DNA of 64,000 nucleotides, taken from Sphingomonas sp. LY54 (lineage in GTDB: Bacteria; Pseudomonadota; Alphaproteobacteria; Sphingomonadales; Sphingomonadaceae). The notes under the pieces are model-generated. The model was not told the DNA's origin. It ran no database searches and was given only the letters and a program-made list of their open reading frames with translations. Location of the stretch: positions 1,378,501 to 1,442,500 of the forward strand of contig NZ_CP141588.1 in the NCBI RefSeq assembly GCF_035594035.1. The letters are read 5' to 3'. Shown here one piece after another: positions 9,972-17,822 of the stretch (position 1 is its first letter; every line of letters starts with the position of its first letter). Made by a program: the position numbers and the translations under genes.

Positions 9972-10787
9972 ATGAGTGATGCCGACCACGACAAGGTGCT
10001 TTCGAACCCGGTCGGCGTGCGCCTTCGCGCCGCCCGCGAAGCCAAGGGCCTGACCCTCGACGACGTCGCCCGCCAGACGCGCATCCCGACCCGCCACCTC
10101 CAGCATATCGAGGACGGCGAGTGGGATGCCCTCCCCGCCACCACCTACAGCGTCGGCTTCGCCCGCTCCTACGCCAATGCGATCGGCCTCAACGGCAACG
10201 AGATCGGCGCCGAGGTCCGCGAACTGCTCGGCGCCACCCCGACTTATGCCGCCCCGGCCACCGCTTATTACGAGCCCGCCGACCCGGCCCGCGTCCCGCC
10301 GCGTTCGCTCGCCTGGGTCGCCGCCGCGATCGCCCTGCTGCTCGTGATCGGCTACATGGTCTGGCGCAGCGGTTCGGTCGACGACAGCGCGGCGCCGGAC
10401 GCCGATCTGGTCGCCGCCGAGACCCAGGTGCCGCCGCCCGCCGCGCCGCAGCCCGAGGCAGCGCCGGCTCCCGTCACCGGCCCGGTCGTGCTCACCGCCA
10501 CCGACGACGTCTGGCTGCGCATCTACGAGGGCAATGGCGGGCCGCGCATCCGCGAGGCGACGCTGAAGGCCGGCGAGCGCTACGAAATCCCCGCCACCGC
10601 CAAGGCGCCGCAGATCCTGACCGGCCGTCCGGACGCGCTGCGCGTCACCGTCGGCACGACCGAGATTCCGCAGCTCGGGCCGGCGCAGAAGACGATCGCC
10701 GACGTCAGCCTGCTGCCCGCCGACCTGCTCGCGCGCCTGCCCGGCGCCCAGCCGGCGGCGCCGGTTGCCCCGGGAACGCCCCAATAG
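9972..10787 (+). CDS. RodZ-like helix-turn-helix membrane protein
   Basis: Product of 271 residues. An N-terminal HTH of the RodZ type (VRLRAAREAKGLTLDDVARQ begins near residue 16; RHLQHIEDGEWDALP follows) lies in the cytoplasm. One transmembrane segment (about 112-128, AWVAAAIALLLVIGYMVW) leads to a proline/alanine-rich linker and a periplasmic DUF4115-like domain (WLRIYEGNG..., KAGERYEIPA). RodZ anchors MreB and shapes the cell (family knowledge). The arrangement and length fit a reduced alphaproteobacterial RodZ. It lies 117 bp after ptsP. Confidence 0.85.
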   Translation: MSDADHDKVLSNPVGVRLRAAREAKGLTLDDVARQTRIPTRHLQHIEDGEWDALPATTYSVGFARSYANAIGLNGNEIGAEVRELLGATPTYAAPATAYYEPADPARVPPRSLAWVAAAIALLLVIGYMVWRSGSVDDSAAPDADLVAAETQVPPPAAPQPEAAPAPVTGPVVLTATDDVWLRIYEGNGGPRIREATLKAGERYEIPATAKAPQILTGRPDALRVTVGTTEIPQLGPAQKTIADVSLLPADLLARLPGAQPAAPVAPGTPQ

Positions 10788-10892
10788 CGTTGAACACTCG
10801 CGCTGATAGTCGCGTTGGTACGGCACGCTTAATGCTGGCGACAGGCTCGCTCTCTTAGTATCGACGGGTCAGTCCTAGTGCGGGGGAAATCC

Positions 10893-11738
10893 ATGCGTCT
10901 TCATCTTCTGGCCGTCATCCTCATGGCGAGCGTCGCGGCGCCGGCCTCGGCCCAGCAGGCTCCCACCATCGACAAGCGCGTCGGCAAGCTCGAATCCGAG
11001 ATGCGCGCCGTCCAGCGCAAGGTCTTCCCGGGCGGCAATGTCGAGCCCGAGATCCGGCCCGAGACGCCCGTGGTCGCGCCGGGCGGCGTGCCCGCCAGCA
11101 GCGCCATCGCCGACCTCACCGCGCGCGTCGACGCGCTCGAGGCGCAGCTCCAGACCGTCACCCGCCAGGGCGAAGAGAACGCGTTCCGCCTGCGCCAGCT
11201 CGAGGATGCCCTCACGCGCCTCCGCAGCGAAACCGAAGCGCGCGCCGCCGAGCCGGTTACGCCGCCGCCCGCCGCCGCGCAGCCGTCCGCTCCGGCCGCG
11301 TCGGAGCCCGCCCCGGCCGCCTCCGAGGTCGCGCCGCCCAGCACTGGCGACGCCGGCGAGGACGCCTACCTCACCGGCTACCGCCAGTGGGAGCAGAAGA
11401 ATTACGCCGCCGCCCAGAAGACGCTGGAAGCGATGGCCAAGCAATATCCCAAGCACAAGCGCGCCAGCTACGCCGCCAACCTCGCCGGCCGCGCCTATCT
11501 GGACGACGGCAAGCCGGCGACCGCGGCCAAGGTCCTGCTCGCCAACTACCAGAACAACCCGACCGGCGAGCGCGCCGCCGACAGCCTCTATTTCCTCGGC
11601 CAGGCGCTGATGGACCTCAAGAAGCCGGCCGAGGCCTGCAAGGTCTATGACGAGCTCCGCGACGTCTATGGCGCCACCATGCGCGCCTGGCTTCAGCAGC
11701 GCCTCCCCCAGGCCCGCACCGCCGCCAAGTGCCGCTGA
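10893..11738 (+). CDS. CpoB/YbgF-like periplasmic TPR protein
   Basis: Product of 281 residues. The ATG at 10893 is preferred over a GTG at 10878 because it follows GGGGGAAA at proper spacing and opens into a signal peptide (MRLHLLAVILMASVAAPASA). After a coiled-coil region (about 25-115; LDxxVxxLESEMRAVQRK-like heptads, then RVDALEAQLQTV) and a Pro/Ala linker come TPR repeats (DAYLTGYRQW, ASYAANLAGRAYLDDG, ADSLYFLGQAL). CpoB coordinates the Tol-Pal system with septal peptidoglycan synthesis. tolB and pal are not adjacent here. tilS, often next to it in alphaproteobacteria, follows 1.5 kb later. Confidence 0.85.
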   Translation: MRLHLLAVILMASVAAPASAQQAPTIDKRVGKLESEMRAVQRKVFPGGNVEPEIRPETPVVAPGGVPASSAIADLTARVDALEAQLQTVTRQGEENAFRLRQLEDALTRLRSETEARAAEPVTPPPAAAQPSAPAASEPAPAASEVAPPSTGDAGEDAYLTGYRQWEQKNYAAAQKTLEAMAKQYPKHKRASYAANLAGRAYLDDGKPATAAKVLLANYQNNPTGERAADSLYFLGQALMDLKKPAEACKVYDELRDVYGATMRAWLQQRLPQARTAAKCR

Positions 11739-11784
11739 CGGCCTAGCGGCTGCGGCCTAGTCCCGCAGCCGCCGCTTCCTCCTC

Positions 11785-11874
11785 CGTCATTGCGAGGCGC
11801 GCCAGCGCCGCGGCAATCCAACCCGCACCGGCCCCACCGCTCGCTGGATTGCTTCGCTTCGCTCGCAATGACGG
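11785..11874. repeat. palindromic repeat, copy A of the CGTCATTGCGAG family
   Basis: Ninety bases with imperfect terminal inverted repeats. The left arm begins CGTCATTGCGAGGCGC and continues to GCAATCCA; the right arm runs TGGATTGCTTCGC to GCTCGCAATGACG. The element can fold into one long hairpin. Three further copies are in the window. It encodes nothing and looks like a MITE or REP-type element. Confidence 0.85.
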
Positions 11875-11926
11875 CGGCAACCCCCGCACCATTGCACCGC
11901 TCGGCCCTCCCTGCGACACCGGCCCC

Positions 11927-12250
11927 ATGACCGCTTTCGCCTATATCGGCGCCGCTTTGGCCGAGATCGCCGGATGCTTCGCCTTCTGGGCGTGGCTGCG
12001 GATGGGCAAGTCGGTCTGGTGGCTGTTGCCGGGAATGGCGGCGCTGGCTTTGTTCGCCTATCTGCTGACGCTGGTCGACGCCGAGCATGCCGGCCGCACC
12101 TACGCAGCTTATGGCGACGTCTATATCGTTTCGGCGATCGCCTGGCTGTGGCTGATCGAGGGGGCGAAGCCCGATCGCTGGGACCTGATCGGCGCCGCCG
12201 TCTGCCTCGCCGGCGCCGCCATCATCCTGTTCGGCCCCCGCCCCGCCTGA
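11927..12250 (+). CDS. YnfA family membrane protein
   Basis: Product of 107 residues, four predicted membrane helices. The UPF0060/YnfA signature is clear: [17 protein letters not shown] near residues 9-25, [20 protein letters not shown] near 58-77, and [20 protein letters not shown] at the end. YnfA proteins are small multidrug-resistance-like transporters whose substrate is poorly known. The ATG at 11927 gives the family length; an upstream in-frame start would run into the palindromic repeat. It sits between two repeat copies. Confidence 0.92.
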   Translation: MTAFAYIGAALAEIAGCFAFWAWLRMGKSVWWLLPGMAALALFAYLLTLVDAEHAGRTYAAYGDVYIVSAIAWLWLIEGAKPDRWDLIGAAVCLAGAAIILFGPRPA

Positions 12251-12260
12251 TCAGCCGCCT

Positions 12261-12338
12261 CGTCATTGCGAGGCGCGGAACGCGCCGCCGCAATCCAGGC
12301 CAGGCCCACTGGATTGCTTCGCTCCGCTCGCAATGACG
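12261..12338. repeat. palindromic repeat, copy B of the CGTCATTGCGAG family
   Basis: Seventy-eight bases that start CGTCATTGCGAGGCGC and end CGCTCGCAATGACG, with the inner pair GCAATCCA / TGGATTGC. It lies between the convergent ynfA-like and gdx genes and could terminate both. Confidence 0.85.
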
Positions 12339-12349
12339 GGACTACACCC

Positions 12350-12670
12350 TTACGCCGGGCTAGACACCTTCATCAGCACCAGGCCGACGACGATCAGCAG
12401 AGCGGCGGCGATGCGCATCGCGTTCGCCGATTCTCCGAGCACGGCGATGCCGACCAGGAACGCGCCCACCGCACCGATCCCCGTCCACACCGTGTAGGCG
12501 GTGCCGAGCGGCAGCGTCCGCATCAACCAGGACAGAAGCGCGAAGCTGACGATCATCGCGCCCAATGTGACCAGCGAGGGCGTCAGGCGGGTGAAGCCTT
12601 CCGATTGCTTCATCGAGAAGGCCCACACGACCTCCAGCAATCCGGCGACGACGAGAAGAATCCAGGCCAC
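12350..12670 (-). CDS. gdx: guanidinium exporter Gdx (SugE-type small multidrug resistance protein)
   Basis: Product of 106 residues with four membrane helices. The Gdx/SugE hallmarks are present: [18 protein letters not shown] (conserved Glu near residue 13), [18 protein letters not shown] and the LGE of helix four. This subtype exports guanidinium with proton antiport (established for SugE/Gdx). A GTG start at 12670 is chosen: GGGAGG stands five bases before it and the protein then has the family length. A possible guanidine-II riboswitch lies just upstream, which would support the substrate. Confidence 0.93.
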   Translation of the reverse strand: MAWILLVVAGLLEVVWAFSMKQSEGFTRLTPSLVTLGAMIVSFALLSWLMRTLPLGTAYTVWTGIGAVGAFLVGIAVLGESANAMRIAAALLIVVGLVLMKVSSPA

Positions 12671-12692
12671 GACAGCCTCCCATAGCAAGTGG

Positions 12693-12739
12693 CCGGGCCG
12701 TCCCGGACTTCTGCCCATCATGGGGGAGGACGTGGCCTC
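12693..12739 (-). promoter_or_regulatory. possible guanidine-II (mini-ykkC) riboswitch before gdx
   Basis: On the minus strand a perfect hairpin CCGGG-ACGG-CCCGG (12693-12706) displays the ACGR tetraloop of guanidine-II riboswitches, 22 bases before the gdx start. Upstream, at 12726-12739, GAGGCCACGTCCTC can form a second, poorer hairpin with ACG in its loop. The riboswitch class has two such hairpins. The first half deviates (ACGT, four-base stem), so this is a candidate only. Confidence 0.45.
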
Positions 12740-12795
12740 GCACGGCCGAGATAGGGCCGCACCGGCGATGGTCAAGCGAGGCACCGCCCGATTTC

Positions 12796-12830
12796 CGTCA
12801 TTGCGAGGCGCGCAGCGCCGCGGCAATCCA
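12796..12830. repeat. half copy (C) of the CGTCATTGCGAG repeat
   Basis: Only the left arm is present: CGTCATTGCGAGGCGCGC up to GGCAATCCA. The right arm is missing, as if the element were truncated. Confidence 0.7.
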
Positions 12831-12896
12831 TCGGGACCGCCTCTCGGCGGCACCATCGCCCGGCAACCAAAGCCGCGCCCTGCGCTTTCTGTAGGG

Positions 12897-13185
12897 ATGG
12901 ACGAAGCCGAGTCCGATCTGCGCGCGGAGCTGGCGGTGCTGCAGACCGAGGCGATCGCCGTCCAGGCGGTGCTGGTGGCGCTGTGCCGTCGCCTAGCCCG
13001 CGCCGGTCCCGCTCGCCGCCGCGGTCTGCGCGGCGTTCGAGGAAGCCGACACAATCATGTCGGGGCTCGCGGTTCGGATCGGCATCGACGCGCCGATGGC
13101 CAACACGACCGGCGCGCTCCCCATTCTTGAGGAATTGCGCGCCGCCGCCATCATCGACGCGGCACGCTTGCGCGCGCCCGACTGA
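12897..13185 (+). pseudogene. small gene interrupted by a frameshift
   Basis: The first half reads from ATG 12897 as [20 protein letters not shown] and on to LVALCRRLA. Near 12990-13015 the coding character shifts by one frame. The rest reads [20 protein letters not shown] and on to RLRAPD, with stop at 13183-13185. Neither frame alone makes a sensible protein: the first runs on into Arg-rich noise, and the second has TAG at 12994. Joined, they give about 95 residues of helical, acidic protein. I do not recognise a family. A sequencing error or a recent indel are equally possible. An alternative is a short intact gene from ATG 13057. Confidence 0.5.
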
Positions 13186-13225
13186 CGGCTTACCCGGCCG
13201 GGCCGGATCGCCTAAGCTCCTCGCC

Positions 13226-14206
13226 ATGCCCGCCCCCGACCCCCAGCTTGTCGACCGCTTCCGCCGCGATCTCGCCGCGCTTGGCGGCGAAGGCGAGCGG
13301 CTCGGCCTCGCTATATCGGGCGGACCCGACAGCCTCGCTCTGCTGCTGCTCGCCGCGGCCGCTCTCCCCGGCGCGGTCCAGGCGGCGAGCGTCGATCATG
13401 GCCTGCGCGCCGAGGCCGCCGCGGAAGCGGAGATGGTCGCCGATTTGTGCCGCGCGCTCGATGTCCCCCACGCGACCCTGCGGGTCGAGGTTGCGGCGGG
13501 CGGCGCCGGCCTGCAGGGCGAGGCGCGGCGCGCCCGTTATGCCGCGCTCGCCGAATGGGCCGCCGCGCAGGGCCTGCCTTTGCTCGCGACCGCGCATCAT
13601 GCCGACGACCAGGCCGAGACGATCCTGATGCGGCTGCAGCGCGGCGCCGGCCTGTCCGGCCTCGCCGCGATCCGCCCGGTCCGCGCCGAAGGGCCCGACC
13701 TGACGGTGGTGCGCCCCCTGCTCAGCTGGACCCGGGCCGAACTCGCTTCGGTGGTCGGCGAGGCCGGGATCCATGCCGCCGACGACCCGTCGAACCGCGA
13801 TCCGCGCTTCGACCGGGTGCGGATGCGGGCCTTCCTCGCCGCCAATCCCGCATTCGAACCGGGGCGCCTCGCCCGCAGCGCCGCCGCCTGCCGCGAGGCC
13901 GACGACGCGCTCGCCTGGGTGGTCGGCCAGCTCGCCGACGACCGCATCAACGAGCAGGGCGGCGAATGGCGGATCGATGTCGACGGCCTGCCGCGCGCCA
14001 TCGCGCGCCGCCTGCTGCTGCTGGCGATGGCGCAGATCCGCGCCGCCCACGATCTCCCCGACCCGGCCGGCGGGGACGATGTCGAGAGCCTGCTCGTCGC
14101 GCTCGAGGCCGGCGGCGCCGGCACGCTGGGCGGCGTCATGGGCCGTGGCGGACGCTTCTGGCACCTGCGCGCCGCGCCGCCGCGCCGGCCCGTTTCTGCG
14201 CCCTGA
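13226..14206 (+). CDS. tilS: tRNA(Ile)-lysidine synthetase TilS
   Basis: Product of 326 residues. It attaches lysine to C34 of tRNA-Ile(CAU) so that it reads AUA and is charged with Ile. The PP-loop ATP-binding motif SGGPDS lies at about residues 30-35, followed by SVDHGLR and ATAHHADDQAETILMRL, all TilS signatures, and DDPSNRDPRFDRVRMR. It is shorter than E. coli TilS because the C-terminal domain is reduced, which is usual in alphaproteobacteria. The ATG at 13226 is used; the frame is open upstream but overlaps the broken small gene. Confidence 0.94.
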   Translation: MPAPDPQLVDRFRRDLAALGGEGERLGLAISGGPDSLALLLLAAAALPGAVQAASVDHGLRAEAAAEAEMVADLCRALDVPHATLRVEVAAGGAGLQGEARRARYAALAEWAAAQGLPLLATAHHADDQAETILMRLQRGAGLSGLAAIRPVRAEGPDLTVVRPLLSWTRAELASVVGEAGIHAADDPSNRDPRFDRVRMRAFLAANPAFEPGRLARSAAACREADDALAWVVGQLADDRINEQGGEWRIDVDGLPRAIARRLLLLAMAQIRAAHDLPDPAGGDDVESLLVALEAGGAGTLGGVMGRGGRFWHLRAAPPRRPVSAP

Positions 14207-14229
14207 GCACGGCGCGCGCGGTAAAGCGA

Positions 14230-14254
14230 GGAACGGCGCGGCCCGCGCCTCGTT
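14230..14254 (+). promoter_or_regulatory. EcfG-type general stress promoter
   Basis: GGAAC at 14230-14234, a 16-base spacer, and CGTT at 14251-14254 match the alphaproteobacterial EcfG (sigma-EcfG) consensus exactly. The site is about 50 bases before the start of the glycine-zipper gene, a normal leader length, and in the right orientation. Confidence 0.75.
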
Positions 14255-14303
14255 GGGGCGGCACGCGGAGCATTGGAGCTCCACAGCCAGAAGAGGATAA
14301 AAG

Positions 14304-14840
14304 ATGCCCCAGATCCTGTCCGCCGTGTTCGACACCCGCGCCGAGGCCGAGCGCGCCCTTACCGACCTCCGCGCCGCCGGCGTGCGCGAGAGCGCGCTGT
14401 CGCTGATCGCCCGCGATGAAGGCCATGGCGCCGTCCACGAAGCCCGCAGCCACGACGGCGACGGCGACGGCGACGCGACCCGCACGGGCATCGGCGTCGG
14501 CATGACCGCCGGCGCCCTGCTCGGCTTCGGCGCTCTGCTCATCCCCGGCGTCGGCCCGTTCCTCGCGGCCGGCGCACTCGCCGAGACGCTCGGCGTCGCC
14601 GGGGGCGCGATCGCCGCCGGCGCGGTCGCCGGGGCTGCCGCGGGCGGCCTCGCCGGCGCCCTGCGCGACCATGGCGTCAGCGACGAGGACGCGCATTATT
14701 ATGAGGAGCATGTCAATCGCGGCGGCGTCTTCGTCTCGGTCGACGCCGAACGCGCCGACATCTCGCCGGTCACGGTCCAGGACATCCTCTACAATGCCGG
14801 CGGCCACAGCGCGGCCCGCGCCCGCACAGCGGCACTCTGA
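14304..14840 (+). CDS. stress-type glycine zipper protein (general stress protein 17M-like)
   Basis: Product of 178 residues. The N-terminal 40 residues (ILSAVFDTRAEAERALTDLR, then AAGVRESALSLIAR) form a ferredoxin-like ββα pattern seen in general stress proteins that handle pairs of residues 'AVRALRAAG'. An acidic DGDGDGD stretch follows. The middle (about 60-115) is a long Gly/Ala-rich hydrophobic glycine zipper, then a C-terminal domain (DEDAHYYEEHVNRGGVFVSV). Likely membrane- or envelope-associated. The function is unknown, but the EcfG-type promoter upstream fits a stress role. RBS AGAGGA, eight bases before the ATG. Confidence 0.75.
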   Translation: MPQILSAVFDTRAEAERALTDLRAAGVRESALSLIARDEGHGAVHEARSHDGDGDGDATRTGIGVGMTAGALLGFGALLIPGVGPFLAAGALAETLGVAGGAIAAGAVAGAAAGGLAGALRDHGVSDEDAHYYEEHVNRGGVFVSVDAERADISPVTVQDILYNAGGHSAARARTAAL

Positions 14841-14846
14841 TCGGAT

Positions 14847-14881
14847 GCGCGCCGGGGGCACGGGCTCCCGGCGCGCCTTCT
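14847..14881 (+). terminator. hairpin after the stress gene
   Basis: A ten-base perfect stem GCGCGCCGGG / CCCGGCGCGC with a ten-base loop lies directly after the stop codon, followed by CTTCT. The T-run is weak, so this is terminator-like and not a textbook intrinsic terminator. Confidence 0.5.
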
Positions 14882-14889
14882 AAAGTTCA

Positions 14890-14914
14890 GGAACCACAAT
14901 AGATTAGCGCCGTT
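14890..14914 (+). promoter_or_regulatory. second EcfG-type stress promoter
   Basis: GGAAC at 14890-14894, exactly 16 bases, then CGTT at 14911-14914. It stands just after the hairpin that ends the previous gene and reads towards the PAS histidine kinase, leaving a leader of about 180 bases in which I see no convincing open reading frame. Confidence 0.7.
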
Positions 14915-15103
14915 GTTCATCCCGCAGGGCGGTGGGTTCAGCCGCCTTGCCTGTAGAGCATCCGGCCGCAACGTCGCTTCTCGCCGCCAGCCTGTTGGCT
15001 TGTAGGCGGCATCGGCGCTTCGTCCCTGTACCGACTGCGTTCTCCCATTCAGCGGGCCTCATGGTCCTTCCGAAAGACAGCGTCTGAGCCGTATGCCATC
15101 GCC

Positions 15104-17080
15104 ATGGATACGAACTTCTCGACTAGAACCGGCAGCGTGTCGATGACGATGGCCGAGCGGATCGCCGCATTCGACTGGTCGGCGACCGAATTGGGCCCGC
15201 GCGCGGCGTGGCCGCCGACCTTGCAGACCGTCGTCCAGGTCATGCTCGATTCGCGCGTGCCCATGTATCTGGGTTGGGGCCGCAACCTCACCTTCCTGTA
15301 CAATGACGCGTTCGCCGACCTGCTCGGCGTCCATCACGCCACGAGCCTGGGCAGGGGACTGCGCGATCTCTGGCGCGACATCTGGCCGGCGATCGGTCCG
15401 TTCATCGAGCAGGCGCTCGCCGGCGCGGGCATGTGGGCCGAGAATATCCCATTCCCGACCTGGGAGAGCGGCTACCGCCGCACCGGTTATTACACGTTCG
15501 GCTATACGCCGGTGCGTGACGACGGCGAAGTCGCCGGTTTGCTCTGCACGTGCATCGACACGACCGCGGCCGTGCACGACCGGCGTCAGATCGAGGAGCA
15601 GGGCCGCAAATTAAAAGCCCTGTTCTGGAAGACGCCCGGCTTCGTCTTCCTGACCAAGGGCCCGGAGCATCGCTTCGAGTTCATCAACGAGACCTTCATC
15701 GCCATCGCCGGCCGCAGCGACGTGATCGGCCTCACCATGGCCGAGGCCTTTCCGGAGCTCGCCGAGCAGCACTTCCTGGAAATCCTCGACGGCGTCTATG
15801 CGACCGGCGAACCGGTGTTTCGCCACGCGCTCCCGCTCAAGATCCGCACCAGCCCGGACGGGCCGATGCGCCAATATTATCTCGACGCCGCCTATCAGGC
15901 GCATCGCGACGGCGACGGCGCGATCGCCGGCCTGTTCGCAGTCGGCTACGACGTCACCGAATGGCAGCAGGCGCTCGACGCCGCCGGGGAAACCCAGGAG
16001 CGCTATGCGCTGGCCGCCCGCGCCACCAACGACATCGTCTGGGACTGGGACCTTGTCACCGACGACATCAGATGGAACGAGGCGCTCGCCAGCTTTCGGG
16101 ACGGCGAGGACAAGGCCGACCCGACCCACACGCCCTCGGCCTGGTGGAGCAGCCACCTCCACCCCGAGGACCGCGACCGCGTGCTCGCCTCAGTCGACGC
16201 CGCCATCGCCGGAGACGCCACCCATTGGGCGGGCGAATATCGCCTGCGCCGCGGCAATGGCGATTATGCCCTGGTTTATGATCGCGCCTACCTGATCCGC
16301 GATGAGGCTGGCCGCGCCACGCGCTTCGTCGGCGCGGTCACCGATCTCACCGCGATACGTTCGGCCGAGCGCCAGGTCCGCCAGCTCCAGGCCGAGCTCA
16401 TCCATATCTCGCGGGTGAGCGCGATGGGGGCGATGGCCTCGACCCTCGCCCACGAGCTCAACCAGCCCCTGACCGCCGCCGCCAATTATCTGAGCGGCGC
16501 GGCGCGGCTGATCCAGTCCCCGGCGGCCGAGCGCGATCTGATGATCGAGGCCGTCCACCACGCCCAGGACAATATCACCCGTGCCGGCGAGGTCATTCGC
16601 CGCCTGCGCCGCCTGACCGCGCGCGGCGAGGTCCAGACCGCGCCGGTACGGCTCGTCGAGGCGGTGGCCGAGGCGCTGAGTCTCGGGCTGATGGGGCCAG
16701 AGGGCTTCGCCGTCGCGGTCCGCCAGGAAATCCCCGACGCGCTCGTCGTCGAGGCGGACAGCGTCCAGCTCCAGCAGGTCCTGCTCAACCTCATCCGCAA
16801 CGCGCTCGAGGCGATGGTGGGCGCTCCGCGCCGCGAATTGCTGATAGAGGCGGAAGCGCAGGGCGATAGCGCCCAGATCTGCGTCTCCGACACCGGTCCC
16901 GGCATCCCGGCGGACGAGCGCGCGATCCTGTTCGATCCGTTCCACACGACCAAGGCCAGCGGGATGGGCGTCGGCCTGTCGATCAGCCGCACCATCGTCG
17001 AGGCCCATCGCGGCCGCATCTGGGCCGAGCAGGCCGAAGGCGGGGGCGCACGCATCTGCTTCACCCTCCCGCTCGCTTAG
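15104..17080 (+). CDS. PAS-domain sensor histidine kinase (FixL/DctB-type)
   Basis: Product of 658 residues, soluble. There are three PAS-like modules: an N-terminal one (about 15-160, starting FDWSATELGPRAAWP), a second (about 170-290) and a PAS with PAC motif (about 300-425; WDWDLVTDDIRWN, RYRLRRGNGDYAL-type). The DHp domain has H-box STLAHELNQPLTAAANY (His about 450), the form found in FixL-like kinases. The ATPase domain follows with NLIRNALEAM, DTGPGIP and GMGVGLSISRTIV. The gene ends 18 bp from the oppositely oriented response regulator, a likely partner. An EcfG-type promoter upstream suggests stress control. Confidence 0.9.
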   Translation: MDTNFSTRTGSVSMTMAERIAAFDWSATELGPRAAWPPTLQTVVQVMLDSRVPMYLGWGRNLTFLYNDAFADLLGVHHATSLGRGLRDLWRDIWPAIGPFIEQALAGAGMWAENIPFPTWESGYRRTGYYTFGYTPVRDDGEVAGLLCTCIDTTAAVHDRRQIEEQGRKLKALFWKTPGFVFLTKGPEHRFEFINETFIAIAGRSDVIGLTMAEAFPELAEQHFLEILDGVYATGEPVFRHALPLKIRTSPDGPMRQYYLDAAYQAHRDGDGAIAGLFAVGYDVTEWQQALDAAGETQERYALAARATNDIVWDWDLVTDDIRWNEALASFRDGEDKADPTHTPSAWWSSHLHPEDRDRVLASVDAAIAGDATHWAGEYRLRRGNGDYALVYDRAYLIRDEAGRATRFVGAVTDLTAIRSAERQVRQLQAELIHISRVSAMGAMASTLAHELNQPLTAAANYLSGAARLIQSPAAERDLMIEAVHHAQDNITRAGEVIRRLRRLTARGEVQTAPVRLVEAVAEALSLGLMGPEGFAVAVRQEIPDALVVEADSVQLQQVLLNLIRNALEAMVGAPRRELLIEAEAQGDSAQICVSDTGPGIPADERAILFDPFHTTKASGMGVGLSISRTIVEAHRGRIWAEQAEGGGARICFTLPLA

Positions 17081-17098
17081 GCGGCGGGGCGCGAGCCT

Positions 17099-17461
17099 TC
17101 AGGCCAGCGGCACCGGATTGGCGACCGCCATCCGTATCGCGCTCTTCAGTTCTTCGGGGCTGAACGGCTTCTGGACTACGGCCAGATCGCGGTTGGTATG
17201 GCGCACTTCCCAGCCGGTGGCGGTCACGAAGACGACGGGGATGCAGCGGTTGGAGCAGATCGAGCGCACCGTATCGATGCCGCTGCAGGCGCCGAGCCTG
17301 ACGTCGGACGTGATGAGGTCCGGGCATCGTTTTTCGGCCAGCGCCATCGCGTCGGCGCCCGATCCGGCCACGTCGAACGAGGTGTAGCCGGCATCGGCAA
17401 GCGCGTCCTCGATCATGAGGACCACCCAGGCATCCTGTTCGATGATCAGCGCATGCACCAC
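17099..17461 (-). CDS. single-domain response regulator
   Basis: Product of about 120 residues consisting only of a receiver domain. The acidic pocket is partly altered: the start HALIIEQDAWVVLMIEDAL has E-Q-D where E-D-D or D-D is usual. The phospho-acceptor Asp is in LITSDVRLG, the Thr in VFVTATG, the Lys in VVQKPFSPEE. No output domain is present, so it probably acts by protein contact or phosphate shuttling. GTG codons at 17461 or 17458 after GGGGA are the likely starts; a TTG at 17473 is possible. It converges with the PAS kinase. Confidence 0.85.
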   Translation of the reverse strand: MVHALIIEQDAWVVLMIEDALADAGYTSFDVAGSGADAMALAEKRCPDLITSDVRLGACSGIDTVRSICSNRCIPVVFVTATGWEVRHTNRDLAVVQKPFSPEELKSAIRMAVANPVPLA

Positions 17462-17588
17462 ATTTCCCCGCAATCGGGCGGGAACGCAGTGGCTCTCAGC
17501 CGCCGGAGCCCAAACTCATTCCGGCGGTCTGGCTATAACCGACCCCGCAGCGCTTTGGTTGCACGATCGTATGATTACGGGGTGCCGC

Positions 17589-17822
17589 TCACCGGCCGGC
17601 GCGGGCTTCCTCCGACGCGTCGATGCGGGCGGTGGCGGCCTCGGCGCGGGCCTTTTCGCGGGCGCGCGCCTCGCGCACCGCGACGGCCCGGTCGGCCTCG
17701 ACCCGCTTGTCGGCCTTGGCGAGATGGGCTTCGACCGCGCCCGGAGCCGCGCGCGGCTCCTCGGCCCCGGAACAGCCGGCGAGGGCCAGCGCCGCGGCCA
17801 GGACCAGGCAGCGCCTCCTCAT
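17589..17822 (-). CDS. small lipoprotein, charged helix
   Basis: Product of 77 residues. Signal peptide with lipobox LAGC (lipidated Cys about 16). The rest is one highly charged Ala/Arg/Glu helix (VEAHLAKADKRVEADRA and onward), likely a coiled coil lying in the periplasm. Its start overlaps the stop of the upstream lipoprotein gene by four bases (ATGA), so the pair is translationally coupled. No family recognised. Confidence 0.65.
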   Translation of the reverse strand: MRRRCLVLAAALALAGCSGAEEPRAAPGAVEAHLAKADKRVEADRAVAVREARAREKARAEAATARIDASEEARAGR

